A stretch of 37,427 nucleotides of DNA, from NCBI GenBank assembly GCA_902781095.1, contig CACZHW010000025.1, positions 1 through 37,427 of the forward strand, written 5' to 3'. Each line of letters begins with the position of its first letter. Within the stretch, counting starts at the first letter, position 1. A program made the translations under genes and the position numbers. The stretch comes from an uncultured Eubacteriales bacterium (GTDB lineage: Bacteria; Bacillota; Clostridia; Christensenellales; Aristaeellaceae). Shown here piece after piece: positions 6,963 through 15,086 of this stretch. The notes under the pieces were generated by a model. The model was given only the letters and a program-made list of their open reading frames with translations. It was not told where the DNA came from and did not search any database.

Positions 6963-7013
6963 ATATACTATTCAGGGCCGGACCGGCAAGGCTGCGCCCT
7001 CCGGCCGTTTTCC

Positions 7014-9152
7014 TTACCGGTTGAACAGCGGAGACAGCGCTGCCTCGTTCTCCTCCAGCGCGCGCAGCACGAAGGTACTCCAGTGCCGCGCGTTCGTGTC
7101 GCTGTCGCCGAAGACGTAGTCCTCCTGCCCGTAGTCGATGACGTCGAAGCCGGGGCAGGCCTTGCTGGCAGCTTTCGTGCGGTAGGCCGCCGCGTCCTGC
7201 AGGGTAAATGACACCTTGCCTTCCTCATCCAGCGCCACCCAGCCGGTCAGGTCCGTCCCGGAGGCGGTTTCGGCGGTCCCGTTGGCCGTCTGCGGCTGCG
7301 CCGCCGGTTTTTCGACCGTCTGCGCGTCTGCCGTATGGGCGCCGAACATCTCATCCACGGTCAGCGCCAGCGAGTTGCCCAGGATTTCGGAGGGCACGTG
7401 CCCGCCGTCCCACTGCCATTCCACCGTCGCGTCCACGCCGGCATTCAGGAAGGCGAGCTGAAGGTTCAGCGAATTGAACATGGAGATGTCGCCTTCCGCC
7501 GCACCGCTGACCATGCGGACCCATACGGGGTTATGCGTACCTTCCGCGCCGATGTAGGCGAGCGGGTTGTACAGCGTCACGATGTTCTTTCCATAGGTGT
7601 CGCCCGCCTCGATCTCCGCGATGTCCGCGCGGTAGGCCGCCACCATATCGGCGTAGCTGCCGTAATTGGCGGAGTCCGTCGTGCTGCCGGAGGCCTGCGT
7701 CGTCCCCGCGTCCGGCGTCCCGACGAGCATCTCGTCCCCGCCTGCCGCACCGCGGGCTCCGTCCGGGCCGCCGAAAGCCGCGCCGTCCGGCAGACCTTCC
7801 GGCCTCCCCTGGCCGCCGAAACCTCCCATCCTGCCCATGCCGCCGCGGCTGCTGCTCTTCGTATAGCGGCCCTCGAGGAACGCCTGCGCCTTCTCCTGCG
7901 CCGTCATCGCGGCCACGGCCTCGTCGCTGAGCGCTGCGCCGTCCGCGCTGAACCACGTCCACCCGTCCGCATAGGCCAGGTTGTCCAGCATCCACTGCAG
8001 GTTCTCCGTAAACTCCGCGAGGTACAGGTCGAGATAGCTGCCGCCGTAGCCGTTGGTTTCCGCATACTTCTGTGCGTCAACTTCGATCGTCAGCGCGACC
8101 GTGCTCTCCAGCAGGCCGTCCCCGTCGAGGTCGAAGCCGACCTTTTCCTCCTCCACGCTGAGGTTCCGGCTGTTGACGGTTTCCATGTACTCCCGGGCCA
8201 GGCAGGCGGCCAGTTCCTTCTGGAAGGCAGTGTTGAAGGTGTAATCCGTATCCAGCGTGTACTCAAAGGCCATCGCCATGTCCGCCTCGTACAGGGAGGT
8301 GATCGGGCTGTAGGCGACGCAGCCCCATGCGCCGTCGGAGAGCGCCACTTCCTCCCCGTTTACGTTCACCGTGGTGCAGTAGCTGCCGTCTTCCAGCCGG
8401 TAGACGCCCACCGCGCCCACGGCGATCTGGTAATCGTAGAAGTCCGGATGGTCGGAGGTGGCGGCGAACATCACCGCATGCGCGCCGCCGCCGCTGCCGC
8501 CCGTGGATACCCAGTGCTCCACGCTGCCCGGCAGGTTGCCCAGCAGGATGTTGTAGCGCACGAACCGCGCCGCGGCCTTCTGGTCCGCCAGGCAGGAAGG
8601 CGCGTCGCCAGTGTACACCGTGTTGCCCGCGTCGTCCGTCGTGCTGTCCTGCTTGCCGCGGTTGCCGCAGGCCACGTTGATATACCCTTCCACCGCGTAG
8701 GCCGCGGAAGCCGTGGTGTTCGTGGAGTTGCCGTAGCCCGCAGCGCCGGTGCCCAGGATGACGGGGGCCGTGGCGGCGGTGTAGGTCTGTCCGTTCGTGC
8801 TCGTCACGCTTGCCGCGTAATCGATCACAAGGCCGCCTTTCACTGCGCCGGGATCCTCCGCCGCGGTCACGTCCGCCGTGCCGTCCCCGTCTGTATCGAT
8901 GCCCGTCACGTACGCGCCGGGCACGCACACGGAGACGCCTTCCTCGTCAGGGATCACCGGCCGGGTGACGGCGCTTACGACGGACAGCGTCCAGGCGTCC
9001 GACGCCGCGTCGTACGTCCACTCCTGATCCGGGTTGTTGGAAAGGTTCAGCGCGCTTTCAATCTCCGCCTTGTCCTGCACGCCGTCCGCCGCCGCCGCGC
9101 AAAGGATCAGCGCCAGAACCGTCGACAGGATCACGGAAAGGGTCTTTTTCAT
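7014..9152 (-). CDS. Secreted tannase-like (subtype B) alpha/beta-hydrolase
   Basis: A 712-residue exported esterase-like protein. Signal peptide to about residue 22 (CAAAADG). The nucleophile elbow is STGGSGGGAH (Ser220). Downstream is AYSPITSLYEADMAMAFEY, which matches the AYCPITDLDxAD segment of Lactobacillus-type tannases. Near the C-terminus, WQWDGGHVPSE supplies the probable catalytic His. DTDGDG (86-91) and DLDGDG look like calcium loops. Tannases split galloyl esters of plant tannins; feruloyl or other esterase activity is also possible. A Gly/Met/Pro-rich insert (RGGMGRMGGFGGQG) and an acidic linker interrupt the domain after about residue 420. ATG 9152 is chosen because the signal peptide and a GAGGAG site fit it. 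A frame to 9176 adds eight residues. Confidence 0.72.
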   Translation of the reverse strand: MKKTLSVILSTVLALILCAAAADGVQDKAEIESALNLSNNPDQEWTYDAASDAWTLSVVSAVTRPVIPDEEGVSVCVPGAYVTGIDTDGDGTADVTAAEDPGAVKGGLVIDYAASVTSTNGQTYTAATAPVILGTGAAGYGNSTNTTASAAYAVEGYINVACGNRGKQDSTTDDAGNTVYTGDAPSCLADQKAAARFVRYNILLGNLPGSVEHWVSTGGSGGGAHAVMFAATSDHPDFYDYQIAVGAVGVYRLEDGSYCTTVNVNGEEVALSDGAWGCVAYSPITSLYEADMAMAFEYTLDTDYTFNTAFQKELAACLAREYMETVNSRNLSVEEEKVGFDLDGDGLLESTVALTIEVDAQKYAETNGYGGSYLDLYLAEFTENLQWMLDNLAYADGWTWFSADGAALSDEAVAAMTAQEKAQAFLEGRYTKSSSRGGMGRMGGFGGQGRPEGLPDGAAFGGPDGARGAAGGDEMLVGTPDAGTTQASGSTTDSANYGSYADMVAAYRADIAEIEAGDTYGKNIVTLYNPLAYIGAEGTHNPVWVRMVSGAAEGDISMFNSLNLQLAFLNAGVDATVEWQWDGGHVPSEILGNSLALTVDEMFGAHTADAQTVEKPAAQPQTANGTAETASGTDLTGWVALDEEGKVSFTLQDAAAYRTKAASKACPGFDVIDYGQEDYVFGDSDTNARHWSTFVLRALEENEAALSPLFNR

Positions 9153-9187
9153 CTTCTCTTCTCCTCGCTCTTTCATTCAGTGCAGCC

Positions 9188-9193
9188 ATTATA
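9188..9193 (-). promoter_or_regulatory. Putative -10 element of the tannase-like gene
   Basis: Minus-strand TATAAT stands 35 bases before the start codon, just after the alaS terminator. No good -35 was found at 16-18 bases, so this is a weak call. Confidence 0.4.
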
Positions 9194-9213
9194 TGCCCTT
9201 TTTCTTAAAACAA

Positions 9214-9254
9214 ACTTGAAAAATCCGCCCGCACCCGAAAGGTGAAGGCGGATT
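9214..9254 (-). terminator. Intrinsic terminator after alaS
   Basis: Minus strand: AATCCGCC (9247-9254), CACC (9241-9244), loop, GGTG (9232-9235), GGCGGATT (9222-9229), then TTTTCAAG. It lies 13 bases past the alaS stop. Confidence 0.75.
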
Positions 9255-9267
9255 CTCTGGTGTTTGC

Positions 9268-11073
9268 TTATTTCTCCGGATCCGCGCCGATAACGGCTTT
9301 GATGCGGCGGACGCCGGCGGAGGAAGACTCCTCTTTCTTGATGGTGAAGCTGACCAGCTCGCCGGTGTGGCTGGCGTGCGGGCCGCCGCAGATCTCCTTG
9401 CTGTAGGGCCCCATGGTGTACATGCGCACGCGCTCGCCGTACTTGCTCTCAAACAGGCCGATGGCGCCCTCCGCCTTGGCTTCCGCCACGGTGGTCTCCT
9501 TCATCTCGATCGGCACGTCCGCCTGGATCCACTCGTTGACCAGGGCCTGGACCTCCGCGATCTCCTCCTTGGTCATCTTGCGGCCGAAGGTGAAGTCGAA
9601 GCGCAGGCGCTCCGCGGTGATGTTGCTGCCCTTCTGGGCGACCTCCGGACCCAGCACCTTGCGCAGCGCCGCGTGCAGCAGGTGCGTCGCGGTGTGCAGG
9701 CGCGTCGTCTGCAGGCTGTGGTCGGCCAGGCCGCCCTTGAAGCGCTGCTCCGCGCCCTGCTGGCTGTTCTTCTGGTGCGCCTCGAAGTTGGCCTTGAAGC
9801 CCTCCTCGTCGATGGTCAGGCCGCGCTCCGCCGCCAGCTCCTTCGTCATTTCGACGGGGTAGCCGTAGGTCGCATAGAGCTCGAAGGCCGTCTGGCCGTC
9901 GATGACCTTGCTCTCGCCCATCTTCGCGACGTACTTTTCAAACTCGCGCTCGCCCTGGCGCAGGGTGCGCGCAAAGCGGGTTTCCTCCAGCTTGAACTGC
10001 TCCATGACGAAGCCCTCGTTCTGGCGCAGCTCCGGATAGACCTCCGCGTACTGGTCGATGATGACCTTCGCGATTTCGCCGGTGAAGCCCTCGGCCATGC
10101 CCAGCTTCATGCCGTAGCGCACGGCGCGGCGGATGAGGCGGCGCAGCACGTAGCCCTGGTCCACGTTGGAGGGGCTGACGCCGCGCGGATCACCCATGAT
10201 GAAGGTGGCGGTGCGCAGGTGGTCGGCCACGATGCGGAAGGCCTTCGTCGTCTCCTCGTCGTCGCTGTAGTTCTTGCCGGAGAGCTCCGCGATCTTCGCG
10301 ATGATGCCGGTGAACGCGTCCGTCTCGTAGACCGTCTTGACGCCGTTCAGCGTGCAGATGGTGCGCTCCAGGCCCATGCCGGTATCCACGTTCTTCTTGG
10401 CCAGCGGGACATACTTGCCCTCCGCCGTCTTGTTGTACTGCATGAAGACGTCGTTCCAGATCTCCAGGAAGCGCCCGCAGCTGCAGGCGGGGGAGCAGTC
10501 GGGACCGCAGGGCGGCTGGTCCTTGATGATGAACATCTCGGTATCCGGGCCGCAGGGGCCGGTCTGTCCCGCGGGGCCCCACCAGTTGTGCTTGCGCGGC
10601 AGGAAGTAGATGTTCTTGGGATCGACTCCGTTCTCCATCCAGTAGCCGGCCGCCTCGTCGTCGCGCGGGATGTCGCCCTCGCCCTCAAAGACGGTGAAGG
10701 CCAGCTTGTCCTTGGGCAGGCCAAGGTACTCCGGGCTGGTGAGGAATTCCCAGCTCCAGGCGATCATTTCCTTTTTGAAATAGTCGCCCAGGGACCAGTT
10801 GCCCAGCATCTCAAAGAAGGTGAGGTGGGAGGAATCGCCCACTTCGTCGATGTCGCCCGTGCGGATGCACTTCTGCACGTCGGTCAGGCGGGTGCCGGCC
10901 GGGTGCTTGCTGCCCAGCAGATAGGGGACGAGCGGATGCATGCCCGCCGTGGTAAAGAGCACCGTGGGGTCATTCTCCGGAATGACGGAGGCGCTGGGGA
11001 TCACCGCGTGGCCCTTGCTCTTGAAGAAGTTCAGCCACATGCTGCGCAGTTCACCGGAAGTAGTCGGTCTCAT
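9268..11073 (-). CDS. alaS: Alanyl-tRNA synthetase lacking the C-Ala domain
   Basis: A 601-residue enzyme that charges tRNA-Ala. Domain order: class II catalytic core, with TTAGMHPLVPYLLG, DVQKCIRTGDIDEVG, a Cys cluster CGPDCSPACSCG and NVDTGMGLER. A tRNA-binding helical region follows (DQGYVLRRLIRRAVRYG). The editing domain comes last, with zinc-site motifs HTATH and CGGPH. The protein stops right after the editing domain, whereas most bacterial AlaRS run to about 870 residues with a coiled-coil C-Ala domain. The coding frame ends cleanly in TAA followed by a terminator, so this is not obvious truncation by mutation. ATG 11073 sits 8 bases after AAGGAG; the ATG at 11079 is too close. No T-box leader precedes it. 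Confidence 0.93.
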   Translation of the reverse strand: MRPTTSGELRSMWLNFFKSKGHAVIPSASVIPENDPTVLFTTAGMHPLVPYLLGSKHPAGTRLTDVQKCIRTGDIDEVGDSSHLTFFEMLGNWSLGDYFKKEMIAWSWEFLTSPEYLGLPKDKLAFTVFEGEGDIPRDDEAAGYWMENGVDPKNIYFLPRKHNWWGPAGQTGPCGPDTEMFIIKDQPPCGPDCSPACSCGRFLEIWNDVFMQYNKTAEGKYVPLAKKNVDTGMGLERTICTLNGVKTVYETDAFTGIIAKIAELSGKNYSDDEETTKAFRIVADHLRTATFIMGDPRGVSPSNVDQGYVLRRLIRRAVRYGMKLGMAEGFTGEIAKVIIDQYAEVYPELRQNEGFVMEQFKLEETRFARTLRQGEREFEKYVAKMGESKVIDGQTAFELYATYGYPVEMTKELAAERGLTIDEEGFKANFEAHQKNSQQGAEQRFKGGLADHSLQTTRLHTATHLLHAALRKVLGPEVAQKGSNITAERLRFDFTFGRKMTKEEIAEVQALVNEWIQADVPIEMKETTVAEAKAEGAIGLFESKYGERVRMYTMGPYSKEICGGPHASHTGELVSFTIKKEESSSAGVRRIKAVIGADPEK

Positions 11074-11113
11074 GTCCATATCTCCTTATTCAATAATTGC
11101 AAATTCGCCGTAC

Positions 11114-11142
11114 ATTATAGGTTTGCCCTTTTACCCTGTCAA
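11114..11142 (-). promoter_or_regulatory. Consensus sigma-A promoter of alaS
   Basis: Minus strand TTGACA (11137-11142), 17 bases, TATAAT (11114-11119). The leader is only about 35 bases, which leaves no room for a T-box. Confidence 0.85.
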
Positions 11143-11154
11143 CCCCGCGGAGCG

Positions 11155-11197
11155 AGAAAAACCGGGGGACGACCGCGGTTTTGCGGCCATCCCCCGG
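11155..11197 (-). terminator. Intrinsic terminator after the SH3/peptidoglycan-binding gene
   Basis: Minus strand CCGGGGGA (11190-11197) pairs with TCCCCCGG (11162-11169), with further GC pairing inside, then TTTTTCTCG. Confidence 0.8.
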
Positions 11198-11226
11198 CAG
11201 AGAGGGGGGCATTTTCAAAGCGGGGA

Positions 11227-13803
11227 TTACGGCAGCAGCGAAACCGAACCGCCCACCAGGCTGATCGCCTGATTAATGCAGGCCTGGTGATCCGAATCCA
11301 CCTTGTTGGAGTTGTGCGTCTTGGAGCCGAGGAAGTGCAGGCAGAACTGTCCCGGGAAGTTGTTGTTGGTGATGTTCTGCTGACCGTGCGGCGTGCCGTA
11401 GATGGAGCACACGATCTGATAGCCGTTCGAGGTCTCGATCAGCATCGGCCGGCGCACGTAGTTGATGTAGCTCGCCGAGGACACGCCGTAGATGGAGCAC
11501 AGCGTCTGCGTGTCGTTGGCCGCCGCAGGCTCCACGTCCAGGTGGTTGCCCGCGGACTGGATGTAGATGTTGAGCGTCTTGCCCGTCTTGAGGTCCTTCA
11601 GCTTGGCGGTCTTCTTTGCCGCGAGGCCGTAATCCGCCAGCCTGCCGGCGTTCTTCGCCTTGAACCAGTCGAGGTTGTAAACCGTGCCCTTGACGCTGAC
11701 GCTGGAGCTGCCGGAGCTCGTGTCATAGCCCTGCAGCGCCGCCATCGTCTTGCTGCCCACGATGCCGTCCGCTGTCAGGCCGCGCTTCTCCTGGAAGGCC
11801 TCGACCGCCGCGGCCGTCTTGGTGCCGTAGTGGCCGGTTACCTCGCCGGAGTACATTCCCAGATCCTTCAGCCGCTGCTGGATCCAGCTGACCGTGGAGC
11901 CCGTGTCGCCGACCCGGTAGGTCGTGCTGGAGCTGCTGCCGTCGTTGGCGTAGGAAGTGGCGTCGCTGTCGCTCACGCGCTCGCAGTACTTCGCCATGAT
12001 GTAGTAGCCGCTCTTCAGCTTGTACCAGTCGCCGGAACGGTCCGTGTAGTAGAACATGTCACCCCGGTTGGCGGTGCCGACCTTGCCCGAGTCGGTCCCC
12101 TTGTCCTCGCGGATGGCGACGCCGCTCGCGGTCACGCGGAGAAGTCCGATGACCTCATCGTCATTGGCGTTTTTGCCGCTGGAGGCCGCGTAGTCCGAAT
12201 AAGAGATGATCGTCACATACCGGCCGGAGACGTAGCCGCGGTAGGTATACCCGTTCTTCTGGGCGGATACATAGTACCACACGTCGCCGTTGCTGGCCGT
12301 GTAGCGCTTGGTGATCTTGAGCGGCGTTGCGTTCTCCAGGCTGACCTTGCCCGCGCTGGAGGTGCTGTGGTCCGCGCGCACGGTGACGCCGGAGGTCGTC
12401 GTGCGGCCGTACGTCGTGATGCTCGTGGTGCCGCTGGACTTCGAGTTGCTGCCGCCGCCCATCGCGCTGACGATGGCGTTCTGCGTCGTCTTGTTGGCCA
12501 CGCCCGTCTGGGAGAGGCCGCGGGACTTCTGGAACTTCTTGACGGCCGCCTCGGTCATGCTGCCGAAATGTCCGGTAATGTCGCCGTAGTAGAAGCCCAG
12601 CGCCGTCAGGTTCTCCTGCAGTGCGCTGACGCCGGAACCGGTGGAGCCCAGCTTCAGGGTGGAAGAACTCGTGGAAGGCGTGTAGTTTGCGCTGGAAGAA
12701 CTGGAGCCGCCCTTGTTCTTGTAGACCTCGTTCAGCTTGGCGGTCGTCTTCGAGCCCGCCACGCCGTCCGCCGTCAGGCCGTACTTGGCCTGGAAGGCCT
12801 TGATCGCGGCCACCGTCTTGGTGCCCGCGTTGCCCGTGATTTCACCGGAATAGAAGCCCAGCGCCTTCAGCTTGTTCTGCACGTCGGCCACGGAGCCGGA
12901 CGAATAGGAGGCGCTCGATGAGCCGCCCACGCTGCGCAGCTTGGACATCGTCTCGGAGCCCAGCACGCCGTCCGCCGTCAGGCCGTACTTCTTCTGGAAA
13001 GCCTTGATGGCCGCGACCGTCTTCTCACCCGCATTGCCGGTGATCTCGCCCGCGTAGATGCCCAGCGCCTTCAGCTTCTCCTGCGCCTCCGCGATCGCGC
13101 TCTTGCTGCCCGCAGAGGAAGAGGAGGAAGACGAGGACGAGGAGGCACCCTTGGACTTGTAAACCGAGTTCAGCTTCTCAACCGTTTTGCTGCCCGCAAC
13201 GCCGTCCGCCGTGAGGCCGTAGCGCTTCTGGAACGCCTTGATCGCGGCTTTGGTCTTGTCGCCCGCGTGGCCCGTGATTTCGCCGGAGTAGATGCCCAGC
13301 GCCTTCAGCTTCGTCTGCACATCCTTAATGGTGGAAGCCGACACGGAAGAATCGGCGGAAGAGCTGCCGGAAGAGCCGCTCTGCTTCGCCTCGTTGCGCT
13401 TTTTCTGATTATAGAGACCCACGCGCTTGGTGGGCAGATTGCCGTCTTTAACGCCGAACAGCTTGTTCGCCTGGGTCGCGCTCAGGATCTTGACGTAGGT
13501 GTCGTCGCCGTCCGTCTGGCAAATCCAGCCGGTCAGCACGTCGCCCTCGTATCCGCGGTAGCGCACCTGCACAAAGGTGTTGTGTCCGCTGGTCCTGGAG
13601 TCCACGATGTAGACGCACGCCTTGCTGGCGATCAGGTCGATCACGGTTGCGCTGGTGGAGCCGCTCTCGCGCACGCGGATCTTGTCCTGCGTCTGTCCGT
13701 AGACTTTGCTGTAGCTGGCGGCAAAAGCCGGAACGGCAAGAACCGTCAGGAGAACCACCAGCAGTGCCACACCGAGAATGTGCTTGCCTGTCCTGCTCTT
13801 CAT
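11227..13803 (-). CDS. Secreted multi-repeat SH3/peptidoglycan-binding protein
   Basis: An 858-residue wall-associated protein. Order: signal peptide 1-29 (VPAFAAS); SH3b-like domain 33-107; Ser-rich linker; PG_binding_1 repeats at about 157-215, 235-292, 303-362 and 388-448; SH3b-like domains 464-533 and 552-609; fifth PG repeat 632-692; C-terminal domain 704-858. The repeats share KALGIYSGEITGNAG and AFQKKYGLTADGVLGS. The first three are nearly identical, which suggests recent duplication. Poly-Ser linkers join them. The C-terminal domain contains FCLHFLGSKTHNSN plus two Cys-rich SIYG stretches, and I cannot assign it. A catalytic role on peptidoglycan is plausible because of its conserved-looking His/Cys residues. 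ATG 13803 starts the signal peptide. Confidence 0.85.
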   Translation of the reverse strand: MKSRTGKHILGVALLVVLLTVLAVPAFAASYSKVYGQTQDKIRVRESGSTSATVIDLIASKACVYIVDSRTSGHNTFVQVRYRGYEGDVLTGWICQTDGDDTYVKILSATQANKLFGVKDGNLPTKRVGLYNQKKRNEAKQSGSSGSSSADSSVSASTIKDVQTKLKALGIYSGEITGHAGDKTKAAIKAFQKRYGLTADGVAGSKTVEKLNSVYKSKGASSSSSSSSSSAGSKSAIAEAQEKLKALGIYAGEITGNAGEKTVAAIKAFQKKYGLTADGVLGSETMSKLRSVGGSSSASYSSGSVADVQNKLKALGFYSGEITGNAGTKTVAAIKAFQAKYGLTADGVAGSKTTAKLNEVYKNKGGSSSSSANYTPSTSSSTLKLGSTGSGVSALQENLTALGFYYGDITGHFGSMTEAAVKKFQKSRGLSQTGVANKTTQNAIVSAMGGGSNSKSSGTTSITTYGRTTTSGVTVRADHSTSSAGKVSLENATPLKITKRYTASNGDVWYYVSAQKNGYTYRGYVSGRYVTIISYSDYAASSGKNANDDEVIGLLRVTASGVAIREDKGTDSGKVGTANRGDMFYYTDRSGDWYKLKSGYYIMAKYCERVSDSDATSYANDGSSSSTTYRVGDTGSTVSWIQQRLKDLGMYSGEVTGHYGTKTAAAVEAFQEKRGLTADGIVGSKTMAALQGYDTSSGSSSVSVKGTVYNLDWFKAKNAGRLADYGLAAKKTAKLKDLKTGKTLNIYIQSAGNHLDVEPAAANDTQTLCSIYGVSSASYINYVRRPMLIETSNGYQIVCSIYGTPHGQQNITNNNFPGQFCLHFLGSKTHNSNKVDSDHQACINQAISLVGGSVSLLP

Positions 13804-13885
13804 GTACCTTATCCCCTCTTTCGAATATGCGCGGCCTGCGGCGCCCGAAGGGCATACCTTGACCGCATGCAATCATCTTAGGGCG

Positions 13886-13914
13886 ATTTTATTACAATTC
13901 TGTTAATTTGTCAA
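13886..13914 (-). promoter_or_regulatory. Sigma-A promoter of the SH3/peptidoglycan-binding gene
   Basis: Minus strand TTGACA (13909-13914), 17 bases, TAAAAT (13886-13891). It lies about 80 bases upstream of ATG 13803. Confidence 0.75.
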
Positions 13915-13986
13915 TCACATTTTATGGTTTTGATTCAGATTGCGTGTTTTTTATTAAGTCCGCGCCCATTCTTCTTTTCGCTCCTA

Positions 13987-14014
13987 TTAAAAACCCGCGC
14001 CGGTCGGCGCGGGT
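13987..14014 (-). terminator. Intrinsic terminator after the nucleotidyltransferase gene
   Basis: Minus strand ACCCGCGCC (14006-14014), loop GACC, GGCGCGGGT (13993-14001), TTTTAA. The 9-bp stem is perfect. Confidence 0.85.
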
Positions 14015-14027
14015 CGCAGAAAAATTC

Positions 14028-14933
14028 TTACACGTGCAGGGTCGCGGGATAGACGCCGCTCTCGTGCAGGGCCCTGAGGTCCTGCTGCACGGTGGGCTTG
14101 TCTTCCTTATACGTGACGCCGAACCACTGGGCGTCCGTCGTCAGCATCGGGACCGTCAGCTCGCCGCGCTGCATCAGCGCATCCACGGCGGAGGGCAGCA
14201 GGCACTCGCCCTTGATGTTGTCGGGCGCCAGGTTCTTCAGGAACTCCTCAAAGTAAGCCTGCAGCTTTCCGAAGATCCACGGGGTGAAGCCCCAGAAGTT
14301 CATGCTGACGGGCGCCAGGGGATCCAGCAGCACGCCGGGCTCTCCTTTTTCAATGTCGCGGATCTCGCCGTTCTCGCAGAGCTTGATCTTGAAGGTCTCG
14401 GTCACCTTGGAGAGGTTGCCGTCCTTTTCGGAACACACGCCGCGGGTGACCGTTCCGTTTTTGGAGACGGTGTTGCGCAGCTGGTAACCCACGATCGTGG
14501 CCTCGCCCTCGGGCGCGAGCGTCTGCAGCTTGTCGTAGATGGACTTGTAGGCGGAAACGCCGTAGTAGTCGTCCGCGTTGATGACGGCGAACGGCTGGGA
14601 AATCACGTCCTTCGCGCACAGCACGGCGTGCACCGTGCCGAACGGCTTTACGCGCTCCTCCGGAATCTTATAGAAAGAAGGAACGCTGGAGAAATCCTGG
14701 AAGACGTAGTCGACCTTCACCTTTTTCGCGATGCGGTCGCCGCAGATGCCGGCCACCAGATCCTGCATGCCCGGCTTGATGACGAAGACCACCTGGTCGA
14801 AACCCGCGCGGATCGCGTCGTAGATGGAGTACTCCATCAGGATTTCGCCGTTGGGGCCCAGTCCGTCCACCTGCTTGTTTCCGCCGTAACGCGAGCCCAT
14901 GCCCGCGGCCATGATGAGAAGTGCAGCACCCAT
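14028..14933 (-). CDS. Sugar-1-phosphate nucleotidyltransferase-like protein
   Basis: A 301-residue protein of the NTP_transferase fold, which activates sugar phosphates with a nucleotide. The N-terminus has the pyrophosphorylase signature ALLIMAAGMGSRYGGNKQ, the nucleotide-binding loop with G-x-G-x-R. GPNGEILMEYSIYDA and INADDYYG supply the substrate site and the metal-binding Asp pair. It differs from classic GalU in lacking parts of that sequence and belongs to a less-studied group common in Clostridia; sugar and nucleotide are unknown. Start at 14933 because GGAGG is spaced 8 bases from this ATG; the ATG at 14939 is too near. It has its own promoter and terminator, so it is a single-gene unit. 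Confidence 0.8.
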   Translation of the reverse strand: MGAALLIMAAGMGSRYGGNKQVDGLGPNGEILMEYSIYDAIRAGFDQVVFVIKPGMQDLVAGICGDRIAKKVKVDYVFQDFSSVPSFYKIPEERVKPFGTVHAVLCAKDVISQPFAVINADDYYGVSAYKSIYDKLQTLAPEGEATIVGYQLRNTVSKNGTVTRGVCSEKDGNLSKVTETFKIKLCENGEIRDIEKGEPGVLLDPLAPVSMNFWGFTPWIFGKLQAYFEEFLKNLAPDNIKGECLLPSAVDALMQRGELTVPMLTTDAQWFGVTYKEDKPTVQQDLRALHESGVYPATLHV

Positions 14934-14970
14934 AATCATACCCTCCCGTAGGTTTTAATGTTTCGGAACC

Positions 14971-14999
14971 ATTATAAACCGTTTGGCCGGGGAGGGCAA
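14971..14999 (-). promoter_or_regulatory. Sigma-A promoter of the nucleotidyltransferase gene
   Basis: Minus strand TTGCCC (14994-14999), 17 bases, TATAAT (14971-14976). Confidence 0.7.
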
Positions 15000-15045
15000 C
15001 AGCCTCGCACGAAAAGTCGCCTGTCGGAAGATGTCTCTGAACCGG

Positions 15046-15083
15046 CATCCGCCTCCCCGGAAGCGCTCCCGGAGAGGCGGATG
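15046..15083 (-). terminator. Stem-loop after the cellobiose phosphorylase gene
   Basis: CATCCGCCTC (15046-15055) pairs with GAGGCGGATG (15074-15083), with more GC pairing inside. It lies four bases past the stop at 15087 but lacks a T-run. It may be a 3' stabiliser or a Rho-type end rather than a classic terminator. Confidence 0.5.
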
Positions 15084-15086
15084 ATC

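Noticed and set aside
7335..9245. Plus-strand open frame opposite the tannase-like gene
   Set aside because: Low-complexity His/Arg/Val translation without ribosome site; antisense shadow.
11080..11226. T-box riboswitch before alaS
   Set aside because: The promoter is only about 35 bases from the start codon and no specifier/AGGGTGGNACCGCG element is present.
9367..12921. Very long plus-strand open frame (over 1,100 codons)
   Set aside because: It runs antisense to alaS and the SH3/peptidoglycan-binding gene, has no family motifs, is rich in Arg/Ala/Val, and is explained by GC-rich third positions of the real genes.
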